Assembly (NCBI GenBank): GCA_017743375.1
Contig: JAGHYX010000005.1
Coordinates: 1 to 42,094 of the forward strand
DNA from: Chloroflexota bacterium
Lineage (GTDB): Bacteria > Chloroflexota > Anaerolineae > J036 > Brachytrichaceae
Direction: 5' to 3'
DNA: 42,094 nt
Position numbers and translations under genes: made by a program. Below, piece by piece: positions 10,378 to 18,567 of this stretch (position 1 is the stretch's first letter; every line of letters begins with the position of its first letter). The notes below the pieces were generated by a model that had not been told where the DNA came from, searched no databases, and was given only the letters and a program-made list of their open reading frames with translations.

Positions 10378-11372
10378 ACGTGATCATCCCGCTGGCCGGC
10401 TTTGGCACCCGCTTGAGGCCGCACACCTATTCAAAGCCCAAACCGCTGGTCAACGTGGCCGGCAAGCCCGTGCTGGGGCACATCCTTGACAAGGTCCTGC
10501 GCGAAGTCGAAGTCCAGAAGGTGGTCTTCGTCGTCGGCTACCTGGGCGAGCAGATCGAACAATACGTGCGATCCGCCTACCCCGACCTGCGCAGCGAATA
10601 CGTGGAGCAAAAAGAGCTGAACGGCCAAGCGGCGGCGATCCTGCTGGCGCGCGACCTGGTGAGCGGCCCAACGTTCATCGTCTTCGTGGACACGCTGGCC
10701 GACGCCGCGCTCTCCTCGCTGCGCTGCGAAGCCTGCGACGGCCTGATCTTCGTGAAAGAGGTGGAAGACCCGCGCCGCTTTGGCGTGGTGCAGGTCGGGC
10801 CGGATGGCTACATCACCCGCTTCGTGGAGAAGCCAGCCACGCTGGAGAATCGCTTGGCCGTGATCGGCATGTACTACGTCAGCGACGCCGCCAGGCTAAT
10901 GGACGCCTGCGCGGAGCTGATCCGGCGGGACATCAAGACGAAGAACGAATACTTCCTGGCCGACGCCTTCAACATCATGATCGAAGGCGGGGCTAAGCTG
11001 CGCGCGCGGGAGGTGGGGGTTTGGCTGGATTGCGGCACCGCTCAGTCGGTGTTGGAGACCAACCGCTACCTGCTGGAGCACGGCCACGACAACAGCAGCG
11101 AATGGCGGAACGGGAACTGCGTCGTCGTCCCGCCGGTGAACATCCATCCCACTGCGCGCATCGTCAACAGCGTGATTGGCCCATACGCCACCATCGGCGA
11201 GGGCTGCCACATCGAGAACAGCGTGGTGCGCGATAGCATCGTCGAGGCCGGCGCGGAGGTGGTTGACCACGTGCTGGCCAAGTCGCTGGTCGGGCGGGAC
11301 GCCGTGCTTCACGGTCGCCCGCGCCGCTTCAACGTGGGCGATAACAGCCTGGTCGGCTTCGACGAAGACTGA
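10374..11372 (+). CDS. Sugar-phosphate nucleotidyltransferase with left-handed beta-helix tail
   Basis: The 332-residue enzyme transfers an NMP group to a sugar 1-phosphate to make an NDP-sugar. The N-terminal Rossmann-like domain carries the signature MNVIIPLAGFGTRLRPHTYS with KPKPLVNVAGKPVL. Further motifs are a VFVDTLAD acidic segment, RFVEKP, and NEYFLADAFNIMI. The C-terminal 80 residues contain hexapeptide-type turns (VNIHPTARIVNSVIGPYATI, GEGCHIENSVVRDSIVEAGA), a left-handed beta-helix. This is the long RmlA/GlmU-like architecture; glucose-1-phosphate thymidylyl- or uridylyltransferase is likely but not decided. Start ATG 10374 overlaps the gatA stop. A longer in-frame opening to 10233 is read-through in gatA. 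Confidence 0.88.
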
Positions 11373-11374
11373 CG

Positions 11375-12625
11375 ATGGACGTGCTCATGCCCAAGGTGGG
11401 CCTGACGATGACCGAGGGCACCATCGTGCATTGGCACAAGCGCGAAGGCGACCGTGTGCGCAAGGGCGAGCCGCTCTTTACCTTTGAGACGGAGAAATCC
11501 ACCCTCGATTACGAAGCGCCGGCCTCTGGCACGCTCAGCCGCATCCTGGTGGCGGAGGGATGCACCGTGCCCTGCCTGACGCCGGTCGCATTGCTCGAAG
11601 ACATCGTGGACGCGGGCGAGCGCAGCGAAGCGCCGGTGCGCCGGCCGTGCTCGCCGCGCGCCCGCATGCGCGCCAAGGCGCTGGGCGTTGACCTCAACCA
11701 GGTGGTCGGCAGCGGGCCAGGTGGCGCGATCCGCGAACGGGACGTGCTGGCCGCTGCGCAACCCGCGGCCCGCGCGACGCCGCTGGCCGAGCGGCTGGCA
11801 GTGGAGCTGGGGATCTCGCTGAGCGAGGTCGCCGGCAGCGGGCCGAGCGGCCGGATCACGCGCGAAGACGTCGCCCGCGCAGCGCAGGCGCGGCGCGCGG
11901 CTGCCGAACCCGCAGCCAATCCCCCGCGCGTCCATCCGCTCACCCCTGCGCGGCGCGTCACCGCGCAGCGCCTGGCGGCCAATGCACAGGCCGCGCCCCA
12001 CGTCACGCTCTTCACCGAGGCGGACGCGACGCACCTGGTGGCAGCGCGCGAGCAGCTCAGCGCCGAGCTGAACGAGAAGGTGAGCTACAGCGCGCTGTTC
12101 ATCGCCATCTGCGCCCGCGCGCTAAAGGAACACCCCCACGTCAACGCCAGTTGGGCGGCCCAGTTGCCCGACCGCCCCGACCAGCCCGGCGTCGTCTGGC
12201 ATTCGGCGATTCACATCGGCATCGCCGTGGACACGCCGGAGGGCCTGCTGGTGCCGGTCTTGCGCGATGCGGAGGCGAAGTCGCTGGCGCAGATTCATCG
12301 AGAGAGCGCCGACCTGGTGGCGCGCGCCTTGTCGGGCCAACTTCAGCCCGACGAGCTGCGCGGCAGCACCTTCACCATCACCAACCTAGGCATGTTCGAG
12401 GTGGATGGCTTCACGCCGATCCTGAACCTTCCGGAGGCCGCGATCCTGGGGATCGGCCGGCTGGCCAAGAAGCCGGCGGTGTTGGAGGACGGCAGCATCG
12501 CCGCGCGCACCTTGCTCACGCTGAGCTTGACCTTCGATCATCGGGTGATGGACGGCGCGCCGGCTGCGCGCTTTCTCCAGCGCGTCAAGCAACTGGTCGA
12601 GCGCCCCTTCGCCCTGCTCCTCTAG
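11375..12625 (+). CDS. 2-oxoacid dehydrogenase E2 (dihydrolipoamide acyltransferase) with two E3-binding domains
   Basis: Core subunit carrying acyl groups from E1 to CoA. The 416-residue protein has an N-terminal lipoyl domain (about 1-76) with the lipoyl lysine in FETEKSTLDYEAP. Two consecutive peripheral-subunit-binding domains follow: SPRARMRAKALGVDLNQVVG... ending IRERDVLAA, and ATPLAERLAVELGISLSEVA... ending ITREDVARAA. An Ala/Pro linker leads to the catalytic domain (about 190-416) with the active-site FDHRVMDGAPAARF (His and Asp). Two PSBDs are unusual, one being normal. The start is 2 nt after the nucleotidyltransferase stop. The AceE-type E1 gene lies 1.7 kb away on the other strand. 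E3 is not in the window. Pyruvate is the likely substrate by context. Confidence 0.92.
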   Translation: MDVLMPKVGLTMTEGTIVHWHKREGDRVRKGEPLFTFETEKSTLDYEAPASGTLSRILVAEGCTVPCLTPVALLEDIVDAGERSEAPVRRPCSPRARMRAKALGVDLNQVVGSGPGGAIRERDVLAAAQPAARATPLAERLAVELGISLSEVAGSGPSGRITREDVARAAQARRAAAEPAANPPRVHPLTPARRVTAQRLAANAQAAPHVTLFTEADATHLVAAREQLSAELNEKVSYSALFIAICARALKEHPHVNASWAAQLPDRPDQPGVVWHSAIHIGIAVDTPEGLLVPVLRDAEAKSLAQIHRESADLVARALSGQLQPDELRGSTFTITNLGMFEVDGFTPILNLPEAAILGIGRLAKKPAVLEDGSIAARTLLTLSLTFDHRVMDGAPAARFLQRVKQLVERPFALLL

Positions 12626-12629
12626 CCCG

Positions 12630-12728
12630 CCGCGGAACACGCACCACGCACTACGCAATACGCAATACGTGTTCCGTATTTCGTATTTCGTGTTCCGTAT
12701 TCCGTATTCCGTGTCTCGCGTTCCGCGG
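12630..12728. repeat. Inverted array of a 7-bp repeat, copy 1
   Basis: Between the E2 and desaturase genes the sequence is built of degenerate 7-mers. Four or five left-hand units (CACCACG, CACTACG, CAATACG, CAATACG) are followed by about nine units of the opposite orientation (TATTTCG, TGTTCCG, TATTCCG and variants). The whole block is bounded by a perfect 9-bp terminal inverted repeat, CCGCGGAAC at 12630-12638 and GTTCCGCGG at 12720-12728. A related array lies at 35391-35500. Units are contiguous without spacers, so this is not CRISPR. The reverse frame reads a pseudo-peptide of 7-residue RNTEYGI-type repeats, which should not be annotated as protein. Confidence 0.85.
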
Positions 12729-12760
12729 TGCGCTCTCACCCGCCCCACAGGTCGCCGCTT

Positions 12761-12766
12761 TACTAT
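12761..12766 (+). promoter_or_regulatory. Possible -10 box of the desaturase gene (leaderless-type)
   Basis: TACTAT ends 6 nt before ATG 12773. No Shine-Dalgarno site is present. The GC-rich surroundings make a chance match possible. Confidence 0.4.
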
Positions 12767-12772
12767 GCCGGC

Positions 12773-14299
12773 ATGGCAAAAGTGCTCGTGATCGGCGCCG
12801 GGGTTGGCGGCGCGACAGCGGCGGCGCTGCTGGCCAAGGCCGGCCACGAGGTGACCGTGTTGGAGGCGCACATCTATCCAGGCGGCTGCGCTGGCACCTT
12901 CTACTATCAAAAATACCGCTTCGACGCCGGCGCCACGCTGGCCGGCGGCTTTCACCCCGGTGGGCCGCACGACCTGGTCGGCAGGCTGCTGGATATCTCG
13001 TGGAAGGTGCATCCGGTGAATCCGGCGTGGGTGGTGTTGCTGCCCGACCGCAGCGTGACGCAATACGCCGATCCCGAGCAGTGGCACGCGGAGGCGGCGC
13101 GCGCTTTCGCCGACAGCCCACAGCGCGCCCAGATCATGCGCTTTCTGCGCGCGGTCGCGCGCATAAGCGACGCGACCTGGGACTTTGCGGCGCGGCGGCC
13201 CGCTTGGCCGCCGGCGCACCTGGGTGACCTGCTGCGCACCGCCGGCGCGCTGCGCCCCAAAACCCTGATCACCCTGCCGCATCTCTTCGAGACGGTGGGG
13301 GGCTGGGCACGGCGCAGCGGCATCAGCGACCGCGCGGCGCTGACCTTTCTGGACGCCCAACTTCTAATCAGCGCGCAGACGACCAGCGCGCACGCCAGCG
13401 CGCTGTTCGGCGCGGCGGCGCTGGAGCTGCCGCGCAAGGGCGTCACCCACCCCGAAGGCGGGATCGGCGGCATCGCCGAGCAACTGGTCGAGGCCGTCCG
13501 GCGCTTCGGCGGCCAGGTGATCTTTCGACAGGAGGTGACGCGCCTGGAGGTGAAAGAGGGCAAGGTCGTGGCCGCCCACACCAACAAGGGCGCGCGCTTT
13601 GAATGCGACCTATGCATCGCCAACCTGACGCCCTGGGACCTGGCGCGGCTCTTGGGCGATCACGCGCCGGCGGCGCTCCGCCACGAGACGCGCACCCGCG
13701 CCGAGCCGTGGGGCGCGTTCACCCTCTACCTGGGCATCACCGATGACCCCCCGCTCGCGCTGGACGCCGAGCACTACCAGGTGATCGGCAGCTACGACCA
13801 GCCGCTGGGCGAGGGTAACTCAATCTTCATGTCGTTCTCGGCGCGCGGCGACCTGCGGCGCGCGCCGGCCGGCCATCGCGCCTTGACGATCAGCACGCAC
13901 ACCCACCTGGACGAATGGTGGCGGCTGCGCGAGACGCCGGGCGCGAAGGCGGCATACGATGAACGCGTGGCGCGCTATGCCGAGCGCCTGCTCGACCTGG
14001 CCGAACGCGCCGTGCCCGGCCTGCGCAGCCGCATCCGGCTGCAATTGCCCGGCACGCCGGTGACCTTTCAGTTCTACACGCGACGCCACCGCGGCGGGGT
14101 GGGTGGCTTCCCATTCACCAGCATCTTCAAAGCGCGCGGGCCGTGGACGGGGCTGGCCAACGCCTGGCTGGTGGGCGATTCGATCTTCCCCGGCCAGAGC
14201 ACAGCCGGCGTGACGATGGGCGCGCTGCGCGTGGTGGACGAGGTGCTGCGGGCCTATCCGGTCGCGGCGCGGCGCACCTTCTCAACCGCCGCGCGCTAA
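12773..14299 (+). CDS. FAD-dependent phytoene desaturase/carotenoid isomerase-like oxidoreductase (CrtI/CrtISO family)
   Basis: The 508-residue flavoprotein starts with the dinucleotide-binding fold VLVIGAGVGGATAAALLAKA ending in the ribose-binding Glu of VTVLEAHIYPGGCAGTF. FDAGATLAGGFHPGG follows the first domain. The family's C-terminal FAD block is present (LANAWLVGDSIFPGQSTAGV with TMGALRV). This combination is typical of the CrtI/CrtD/CrtISO group, which dehydrogenate, isomerise or saturate polyenes. No phytoene synthase or cyclase gene is near, so the substrate is open; retinol-saturase-like or other polyene activity is possible. Start ATG 12773 follows a possible -10 box by 6 nt and lacks a ribosome site. 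The 3' end overlaps the converging E1 gene by 18 bp. Confidence 0.82.
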   Translation: MAKVLVIGAGVGGATAAALLAKAGHEVTVLEAHIYPGGCAGTFYYQKYRFDAGATLAGGFHPGGPHDLVGRLLDISWKVHPVNPAWVVLLPDRSVTQYADPEQWHAEAARAFADSPQRAQIMRFLRAVARISDATWDFAARRPAWPPAHLGDLLRTAGALRPKTLITLPHLFETVGGWARRSGISDRAALTFLDAQLLISAQTTSAHASALFGAAALELPRKGVTHPEGGIGGIAEQLVEAVRRFGGQVIFRQEVTRLEVKEGKVVAAHTNKGARFECDLCIANLTPWDLARLLGDHAPAALRHETRTRAEPWGAFTLYLGITDDPPLALDAEHYQVIGSYDQPLGEGNSIFMSFSARGDLRRAPAGHRALTISTHTHLDEWWRLRETPGAKAAYDERVARYAERLLDLAERAVPGLRSRIRLQLPGTPVTFQFYTRRHRGGVGGFPFTSIFKARGPWTGLANAWLVGDSIFPGQSTAGVTMGALRVVDEVLRAYPVAARRTFSTAAR

Positions 14300-16687
14300 G
14301 GCCAGGGCCTCGTCCGCCAGCGCGAAGCCGTGCGCGATGATGCGCTCCGTATCAATCCCACAGTAGCGGTATAGGTCGGCGCGATAGCCGGACTGGCCAA
14401 ACTTCGTCACGCCCAGCGCGTGCGTCTTTTGGCCGAAGACGCTCCCCAGCCAGGCCAAGGCGTGCGGCGCTGCGTCGTGCACGGTGAGGATCGGGGCATG
14501 GCGGGTGTCGGGCGGGATCAGCGTAGCCAGGTGGTGGCGCTCGTCGCCGCGCTGCTGGGCGGCGTGCCAGCCATCGTAGGCGCGGCGCGGGCTGGTGAGG
14601 TTGATCACATTGACGGCCACCCCTTCGCGCTCTAGGTAGTCGGCAGCCTGCAAGACCTCCGGCAACATCACGCCCGTGGTGACGAGGTGGATGAGCGGCG
14701 CGCCGGTCTCGGCGCGCGGCGCCCGCGCGCAATAGCCGCCGGCCAGGAAGTGCGCGCGCAGGTCGGCCTTGCCCATCCGCGCCATCACCGGTTCGAGCAG
14801 CGCCTGGTCAATTGGCTTAGTGGAGAGCCGCAGGTAAGAAGAGCGCCCGTGCTGGCGGTCGCAACACTGCCTAAGCGCCTCGCACAGCGCCCATTCCACC
14901 TCGATGGCGAACGTCGGTTCGTAGTAATCCAGCTCCGGCAGCTCGATGCCCAGCGAAGCGGTGACCGACGATTGGTGCGCCCCGCCCTCTGGAGCGAGCG
15001 TGACGCCGCTGGGGGTGGCGACGAAGATGAAGCGCGCGCCAGAATAGAGGCCGTAGATGATGGCGTCCAGCGCGCGGCACACAAACGGGTCATAGACCGT
15101 GCCGATCGGGAAGATGAGCTGGCCGATCAGCTCGTGCGCCATGCCGAGCTGCCCCAGCAGCGAGAAGAGGTTCATCTCGGCGATGCCCAGCTCGATGTGC
15201 TGGCCGTGTTTGCCCAGTTGCCAGTTCAGGATGCGCGCGCGGTTGGCCTCGTAATCGGTCGCCTCGCGCAGCGTGAACGTGCCGACCTTGTTGATCCAGC
15301 CGCCGAGGTTGGTGCTGATCGAGACATCGGCGGACGAGGTGACGATGCGCGCGCCCACCTTGGGCACGTCAGCCAGGCGCAGCATGGCGCGCCCGAAGGC
15401 CTCCTGAGTTGAGGCGACCGGCGCAACGGTCGCGTTTAGCTCAACGGGGATATCCTCGGCCTGCACCGGCAGGGGGATGCGCTGGCTCATGCGTGCGCGC
15501 AGGCCCAGCTCCTCGGCGCGCCGCGCGCAAAGCTGGCCCTCCGGCGAGCGCGGGTCAAAGCCATCCCACTGCGTCGCCTCGGTCAAGCCAAAAGCCGCCC
15601 GCAGCTCGTTGATCCGCTCGGCGCTGAGCAGCGCGGCGTGGTTGGCCGGATCGCCGTAGATCGGCAGCCCATACCCCTTAATGGTGTAGGCGAAGATCAC
15701 CGTCGGCCGGTCGGCCGTCTGTTCGGCCTCGGCCAGCACGTCGAGCAGCAGCGCGAGGTCGTGGCCGCCCAGGTTGGCCAGCAGGGCCGGCAGGCGCTCG
15801 TCCGCGACCTCCTGGATGCTGCGCGCGATCTGGCGGCCGTACGGCCCCGTGGTCAGCGCCTGCCGCACCGTCTGACCGTCGCTGCGGATCAGGTGCTGAT
15901 ACTCCTCGTTGCTCATCTCGTCAATGCGCCGGCGCAACGCTTCCCCGCCCGGGCAGCGGAAGGCGGCCTGTAGCTCGTGGCCGTATTTGGCTTCCAACAC
16001 CCGCCACTGGCAGGCGGCGAACAATTGCTTGAGCTTGGCCGCCCGCACGCCGGGCGTGATCCGGTCGAGCGATTGACGGTTCAGGTCAATGATCCAGATC
16101 ACGTTGGGCAGGCATTGCAACTCCTCCTCGATCAGCGCCTCCCAGATGTTGCCTTCGTCCAACTCGGCATCGCCGCTGATGGCGATGAAGCGATCGGCGG
16201 TCGTCTGGCCAAAGTGATGCCGGGCGTATTGCTGGACCAGGGCGGCAAAGGTGGGGGCGACCGGCCCGAGGCCCATCGAGCCGCCGGAGAAGTCCACCGG
16301 CACGACGTCCTTGGTGCGGCTGGGGTAAGCCTGTAGGCCGCCGAACGCGCGCAGCCGCGTGAGGTATTCGCGCGGCAGGACGCCCATCAGATACATCGCC
16401 GCGTGGAAAGCCGGCGCAGCGTGCGGCTTGACCAGGACGCGATCAGTTGCTTTGAGGAAGTGGAAATAGAGCGCAGTGAGGATGCTTACCGCTGAGGCTG
16501 AGCTGGCTTGGTGGCCGCCGACCTTGGTTTTATCCGGATTCGGGCGGACGTGGTTGGCGTAGTGGATCATCAGCGTGCTCAGCCAAAGCAGGCGGCGCTC
16601 GATGTTTTTGAGGACTCCCAGATCGGCACCCTGCGCCGGCTCTCGGTGGGGCGCATCGGCGATCGCGTCTGAAACGGCTGCGTGCAT
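14282..16687 (-). CDS. aceE: Homodimeric pyruvate dehydrogenase-type E1 (AceE/transketolase-like)
   Basis: The 801-residue thiamine-diphosphate enzyme is predicted to decarboxylate a 2-oxoacid, probably pyruvate, and acylate the lipoyl group of E2. In order it shows NHVRPNPDKTKVGGHQASSA, GGSMGLGPVAPTFAAL, the TPP/Mg motif GDAELDEGNIWEAL ending with LNRQSLDR, a transketolase pyrimidine-binding domain (TSSADVSISTNLGG, ELGIAEMNLFSLLGQLG) and a C-terminal domain (LTSPRRAYDGWH, LTVHDAAPHALAWLGSVFG). This is the alpha2 AceE architecture, not split E1 alpha/beta. It is shorter than E. coli AceE (about 890). A plain transketolase is less likely because of length and the RP-N-D-K-T-K segment. It follows the GntR gene by 4 bp, an arrangement like pdhR-aceE. 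Its 3' end overlaps the desaturase gene. Confidence 0.85.
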   Translation of the reverse strand: MHAAVSDAIADAPHREPAQGADLGVLKNIERRLLWLSTLMIHYANHVRPNPDKTKVGGHQASSASAVSILTALYFHFLKATDRVLVKPHAAPAFHAAMYLMGVLPREYLTRLRAFGGLQAYPSRTKDVVPVDFSGGSMGLGPVAPTFAALVQQYARHHFGQTTADRFIAISGDAELDEGNIWEALIEEELQCLPNVIWIIDLNRQSLDRITPGVRAAKLKQLFAACQWRVLEAKYGHELQAAFRCPGGEALRRRIDEMSNEEYQHLIRSDGQTVRQALTTGPYGRQIARSIQEVADERLPALLANLGGHDLALLLDVLAEAEQTADRPTVIFAYTIKGYGLPIYGDPANHAALLSAERINELRAAFGLTEATQWDGFDPRSPEGQLCARRAEELGLRARMSQRIPLPVQAEDIPVELNATVAPVASTQEAFGRAMLRLADVPKVGARIVTSSADVSISTNLGGWINKVGTFTLREATDYEANRARILNWQLGKHGQHIELGIAEMNLFSLLGQLGMAHELIGQLIFPIGTVYDPFVCRALDAIIYGLYSGARFIFVATPSGVTLAPEGGAHQSSVTASLGIELPELDYYEPTFAIEVEWALCEALRQCCDRQHGRSSYLRLSTKPIDQALLEPVMARMGKADLRAHFLAGGYCARAPRAETGAPLIHLVTTGVMLPEVLQAADYLEREGVAVNVINLTSPRRAYDGWHAAQQRGDERHHLATLIPPDTRHAPILTVHDAAPHALAWLGSVFGQKTHALGVTKFGQSGYRADLYRYCGIDTERIIAHGFALADEALALARGG

Positions 16688-16691
16688 CCTG

Positions 16692-17405
16692 CTAACCCTC
16701 TTTGGCTTTTCGAGATGGTGGCCGCGGGCTTGGGCGGGCTGCGCCGGCCGCGCGCAACAGGCGCGTCATCTTCTCGGCGGCCTGCGCCAGATGGTCGGCC
16801 AGTTGGTCAACGGCGGCCTGGCCATCCCCGCGCTGGCAGGCGCGCAAGATGGCGCGGTGTTGGCGCTGCGCTTCGGCGTGATATTCCGGGTCGGCCAGGT
16901 GGATGACCAGATAGCGCTGGACGTTGACGTGCAGGGCGCGGATGTGCGCCAAAAGCCGCGGCATGCTGCAGGGCTGGTAGAGCGCGGCGTGAAACTCCCA
17001 ATTCAGCTCGCTCCACTTCAGCGGGTCGCGCTCATCGTCCATGATGGCGATCAGCCCCTCTAAGCGCACGAAGTCAGCGCGGGTGAGCGTGGGCAGCGCC
17101 TGGCGCAGTGCGAGCGTCTCCAACGCGATGCGGATCGCGTAGATCTCGTTTACCTCATCGGCGGATAGCTCGGCGACGACGGCGCCTCGGTTGGGGTAGA
17201 AGCGCACCAGGCCCTCGGCCTTAAGCTGGAGCAGCGCTTCGCGGGCGGGGATCTTGCTCACCCCGTAGCGGGCCGCGACTTCATCCTGTGGCAGCGGCTG
17301 TCCGCCCTTCAGCTCTCCGCGCAGGATCGCCTGGCGCAGGGCAGCAGCGAGCCATTCCGAGGTGGCCGTCGCCGGCGGATGCGCGGGGGAGGGCAGATCG
17401 ATCAA
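16692..17405 (-). CDS. GntR-family regulator with FCD domain, PdhR-like
   Basis: A 237-residue transcription factor. The winged HTH lies at about residues 18-80 (LRQAILRGELKGGQPLPQDE, VAARYGVSKIPAREALLQLK, ending RFYPNRGAVVAEL). An all-helical FCD effector domain follows (VNEIYAIRIALETLALRQAL, ELNWEFHAALYQPCSMPRL, HRAILRACQRGD), with His/Asp/Glu residues that usually bind a metal and a carboxylate ligand. The E1 gene begins 4 bp later, so repression of its own operon with pyruvate or another organic acid as ligand is a reasonable inference from PdhR. I chose TTG 17405 because a TATAAT overlapping a palindrome ends 9 nt upstream. The frame continues to ATG 17525, but the added residues look like intergenic read-through. 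Confidence 0.85.
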   Translation of the reverse strand: MIDLPSPAHPPATATSEWLAAALRQAILRGELKGGQPLPQDEVAARYGVSKIPAREALLQLKAEGLVRFYPNRGAVVAELSADEVNEIYAIRIALETLALRQALPTLTRADFVRLEGLIAIMDDERDPLKWSELNWEFHAALYQPCSMPRLLAHIRALHVNVQRYLVIHLADPEYHAEAQRQHRAILRACQRGDGQAAVDQLADHLAQAAEKMTRLLRAAGAARPSPRPPSRKAKEG

Positions 17406-17414
17406 AGTGTGCAG

Positions 17415-17428
17415 ATTATACGCGTATA
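17415..17428 (-). promoter_or_regulatory. Promoter -10 with overlapping palindromic operator of the gntR-E1 operon
   Basis: On the minus strand TATAAT (17420-17415) overlaps the perfect 12-bp palindrome TATACGCGTATA (17417-17428). An operator on the -10 box would let the adjacent GntR protein block RNA polymerase. The -10 ends 9 nt before TTG 17405. Confidence 0.6.
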
Positions 17429-17435
17429 CCGGTCG

Positions 17436-17456
17436 GGGCGACCCGCCGGGTCGCCC
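17436..17456. repeat. Perfect inverted repeat upstream of the gntR promoter
   Basis: GGGCGACCC (17436-17444) and GGGTCGCCC (17448-17456) form a 9-bp perfect stem with a 3-nt loop. It lies upstream of the gntR promoter and resembles a short dispersed intergenic palindrome. No T-run follows on either strand. The stretch 17457-17620 between it and the PPOX gene holds no gene I can support; a minus-strand frame running through it reads KALRQHGEYRTRRLVPEAW and could be a decayed coding remnant. Confidence 0.5.
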
Positions 17457-17620
17457 ATACAGCACAGCGTTTACCGGATTGCCCCGCCGCCGTCCGCCAC
17501 GCCCGCCGGCGCCCCCATCGTTCATCGTCGGTGGCGCGGTGCACCAACCGCGTCCACGCCTCCGGCACTAGCCGGCGCGTGCGGTACTCCCCATGCTGCC
17601 GCAGCGCCTTCTCCTTGTCC

Positions 17621-18037
17621 CTAATTGGTGAGCGCGCCCGGCGTGAGGGTCAGCTCGATGAAGACGTGCTCGCCTCGCCGCAGGAGCGCTGCGACCAGCG
17701 CGAAGAGGCGATACTGCCAGCCATACTTGTGCCGGAAGGCCTCTTCCAGGCGCGTGCGCAGCGCCTCCTCGCGCACTTGGCGCGCGCCGGCGGGGACGAA
17801 CGGGCCGAGCGGCCGGCCGCGCACGTCGCTCGGCGCGATCTGCGCCTGCCCGTTCGCGCGCACGCGCTTGGCCTTGCCGCTGGCGGCTTCGGTATATACA
17901 TACAGCCGGCCTTCGTGCACGACGAACCACACCGGCGTCGCTACGGCGCGGCCATCGCGCCGAAAGGTGGTGAGGTTGATGTAGCGCTGGCCGGCGAAGG
18001 AGCGCAACAACGCGTCGGACGCGAGCGCATCACTCAT
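17621..18037 (-). CDS. PPOX-class (F420/FMN-dependent) oxidoreductase
   Basis: The 138-residue split-barrel protein has the family signature near the N-terminus: RYINLTTFRRDGRAVATPVW with FVVHEGRLYVYTEA, then SGKAKRVRANGQAQIAPSDV ending RGRPLG. These segments bind a flavin or deazaflavin cofactor. The split-barrel core ends around residue 105 and a C-terminal helix-strand follows. The deazaflavin F420 is common in this phylum and this subgroup is usually labelled F420-dependent; FMN or heme binding cannot be excluded. Start ATG 18037 overlaps the end of the DUF952 gene by four bases, so it is the last gene of the tatC operon. The substrate is unknown. Confidence 0.8.
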   Translation of the reverse strand: MSDALASDALLRSFAGQRYINLTTFRRDGRAVATPVWFVVHEGRLYVYTEAASGKAKRVRANGQAQIAPSDVRGRPLGPFVPAGARQVREEALRTRLEEAFRHKYGWQYRLFALVAALLRRGEHVFIELTLTPGALTN

Positions 18038-18567
18038 CGGTGCTTTTTGATCTCCTCATCCATCGCGCGCAGCCGGTCCTCCAGGCGATCCTTAAGCTGG
18101 CCGAGCGCCTCCGAGAAGGCATCGGTGGCCTCCAGCAGCTCGACGGCCAGTTGGCTGGGCGATTTCAGGTTGAGCGGGTTAGCTGCGTCCGCGCCCGACA
18201 GGGGCGCATAGCCCACGAACGTCCCATCTGCGGCGCGCTGCATCAAGCGCACACCGACGATCGCCTCGCGGTTGATCGGCCCGTAGATGTGGGGGAAGAG
18301 GGGCGTTGTCTCTTCGGCGGACGCTTCGGGCGGGAGCGTGCCGGCGGGCGCTTCCCAGCGCACTGCGCTGGTCAGGCGCGCTTCGTCTATCTCCAGCGCA
18401 ACGAAGTCGCCGGCGTGATCTTTGTATAGCCCGTTGGCCACCATCAGCAGCAGCGCGTCACCCTGCGTGGCGTGGATGAATCCTTCATGCTCCAGGCTGG
18501 GCGAGCGATAGGGCTGGTCGGCCGGCGCAGCCTCCCATTCAGCGCGCGGCAGCAGATGCAAGATCAT
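18034..18567 (-). CDS. DUF952 family protein with C-terminal helical extension
   Basis: The 177-residue protein has a DUF952 domain at about residues 1-110: ILHLLPRAEWEAAPADQPYR, SLEHEGFIHATQGDALLLMV, FVALEIDEARL, FPHIYGPINREAIVGVR. The Phe-Ile-His and Phe-Pro-His-Ile-Tyr-Gly motifs are family hallmarks. The biochemical role of DUF952 is not known. From about residue 125 a charged helix is added (VELLEATDAFSEALGQLKDR ... MDEEIKKHR), probably a coiled coil and not part of the core family. It overlaps tatC upstream and the PPOX gene downstream by 4 bp each, so it is co-translated with both. Confidence 0.8.
   Translation of the reverse strand: MILHLLPRAEWEAAPADQPYRSPSLEHEGFIHATQGDALLLMVANGLYKDHAGDFVALEIDEARLTSAVRWEAPAGTLPPEASAEETTPLFPHIYGPINREAIVGVRLMQRAADGTFVGYAPLSGADAANPLNLKSPSQLAVELLEATDAFSEALGQLKDRLEDRLRAMDEEIKKHR

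Noticed and set aside
12630-12728. CRISPR array
   Set aside because: The 7-bp units are contiguous, degenerate and in both orientations, with no unique spacers and no cas genes nearby.
12386-13360. Long minus-strand frame (324 codons) across the E2 and desaturase genes
   Set aside because: It is a shadow of two well-supported genes and includes RNTEYGI-type pseudo-peptide repeats from the heptamer array.
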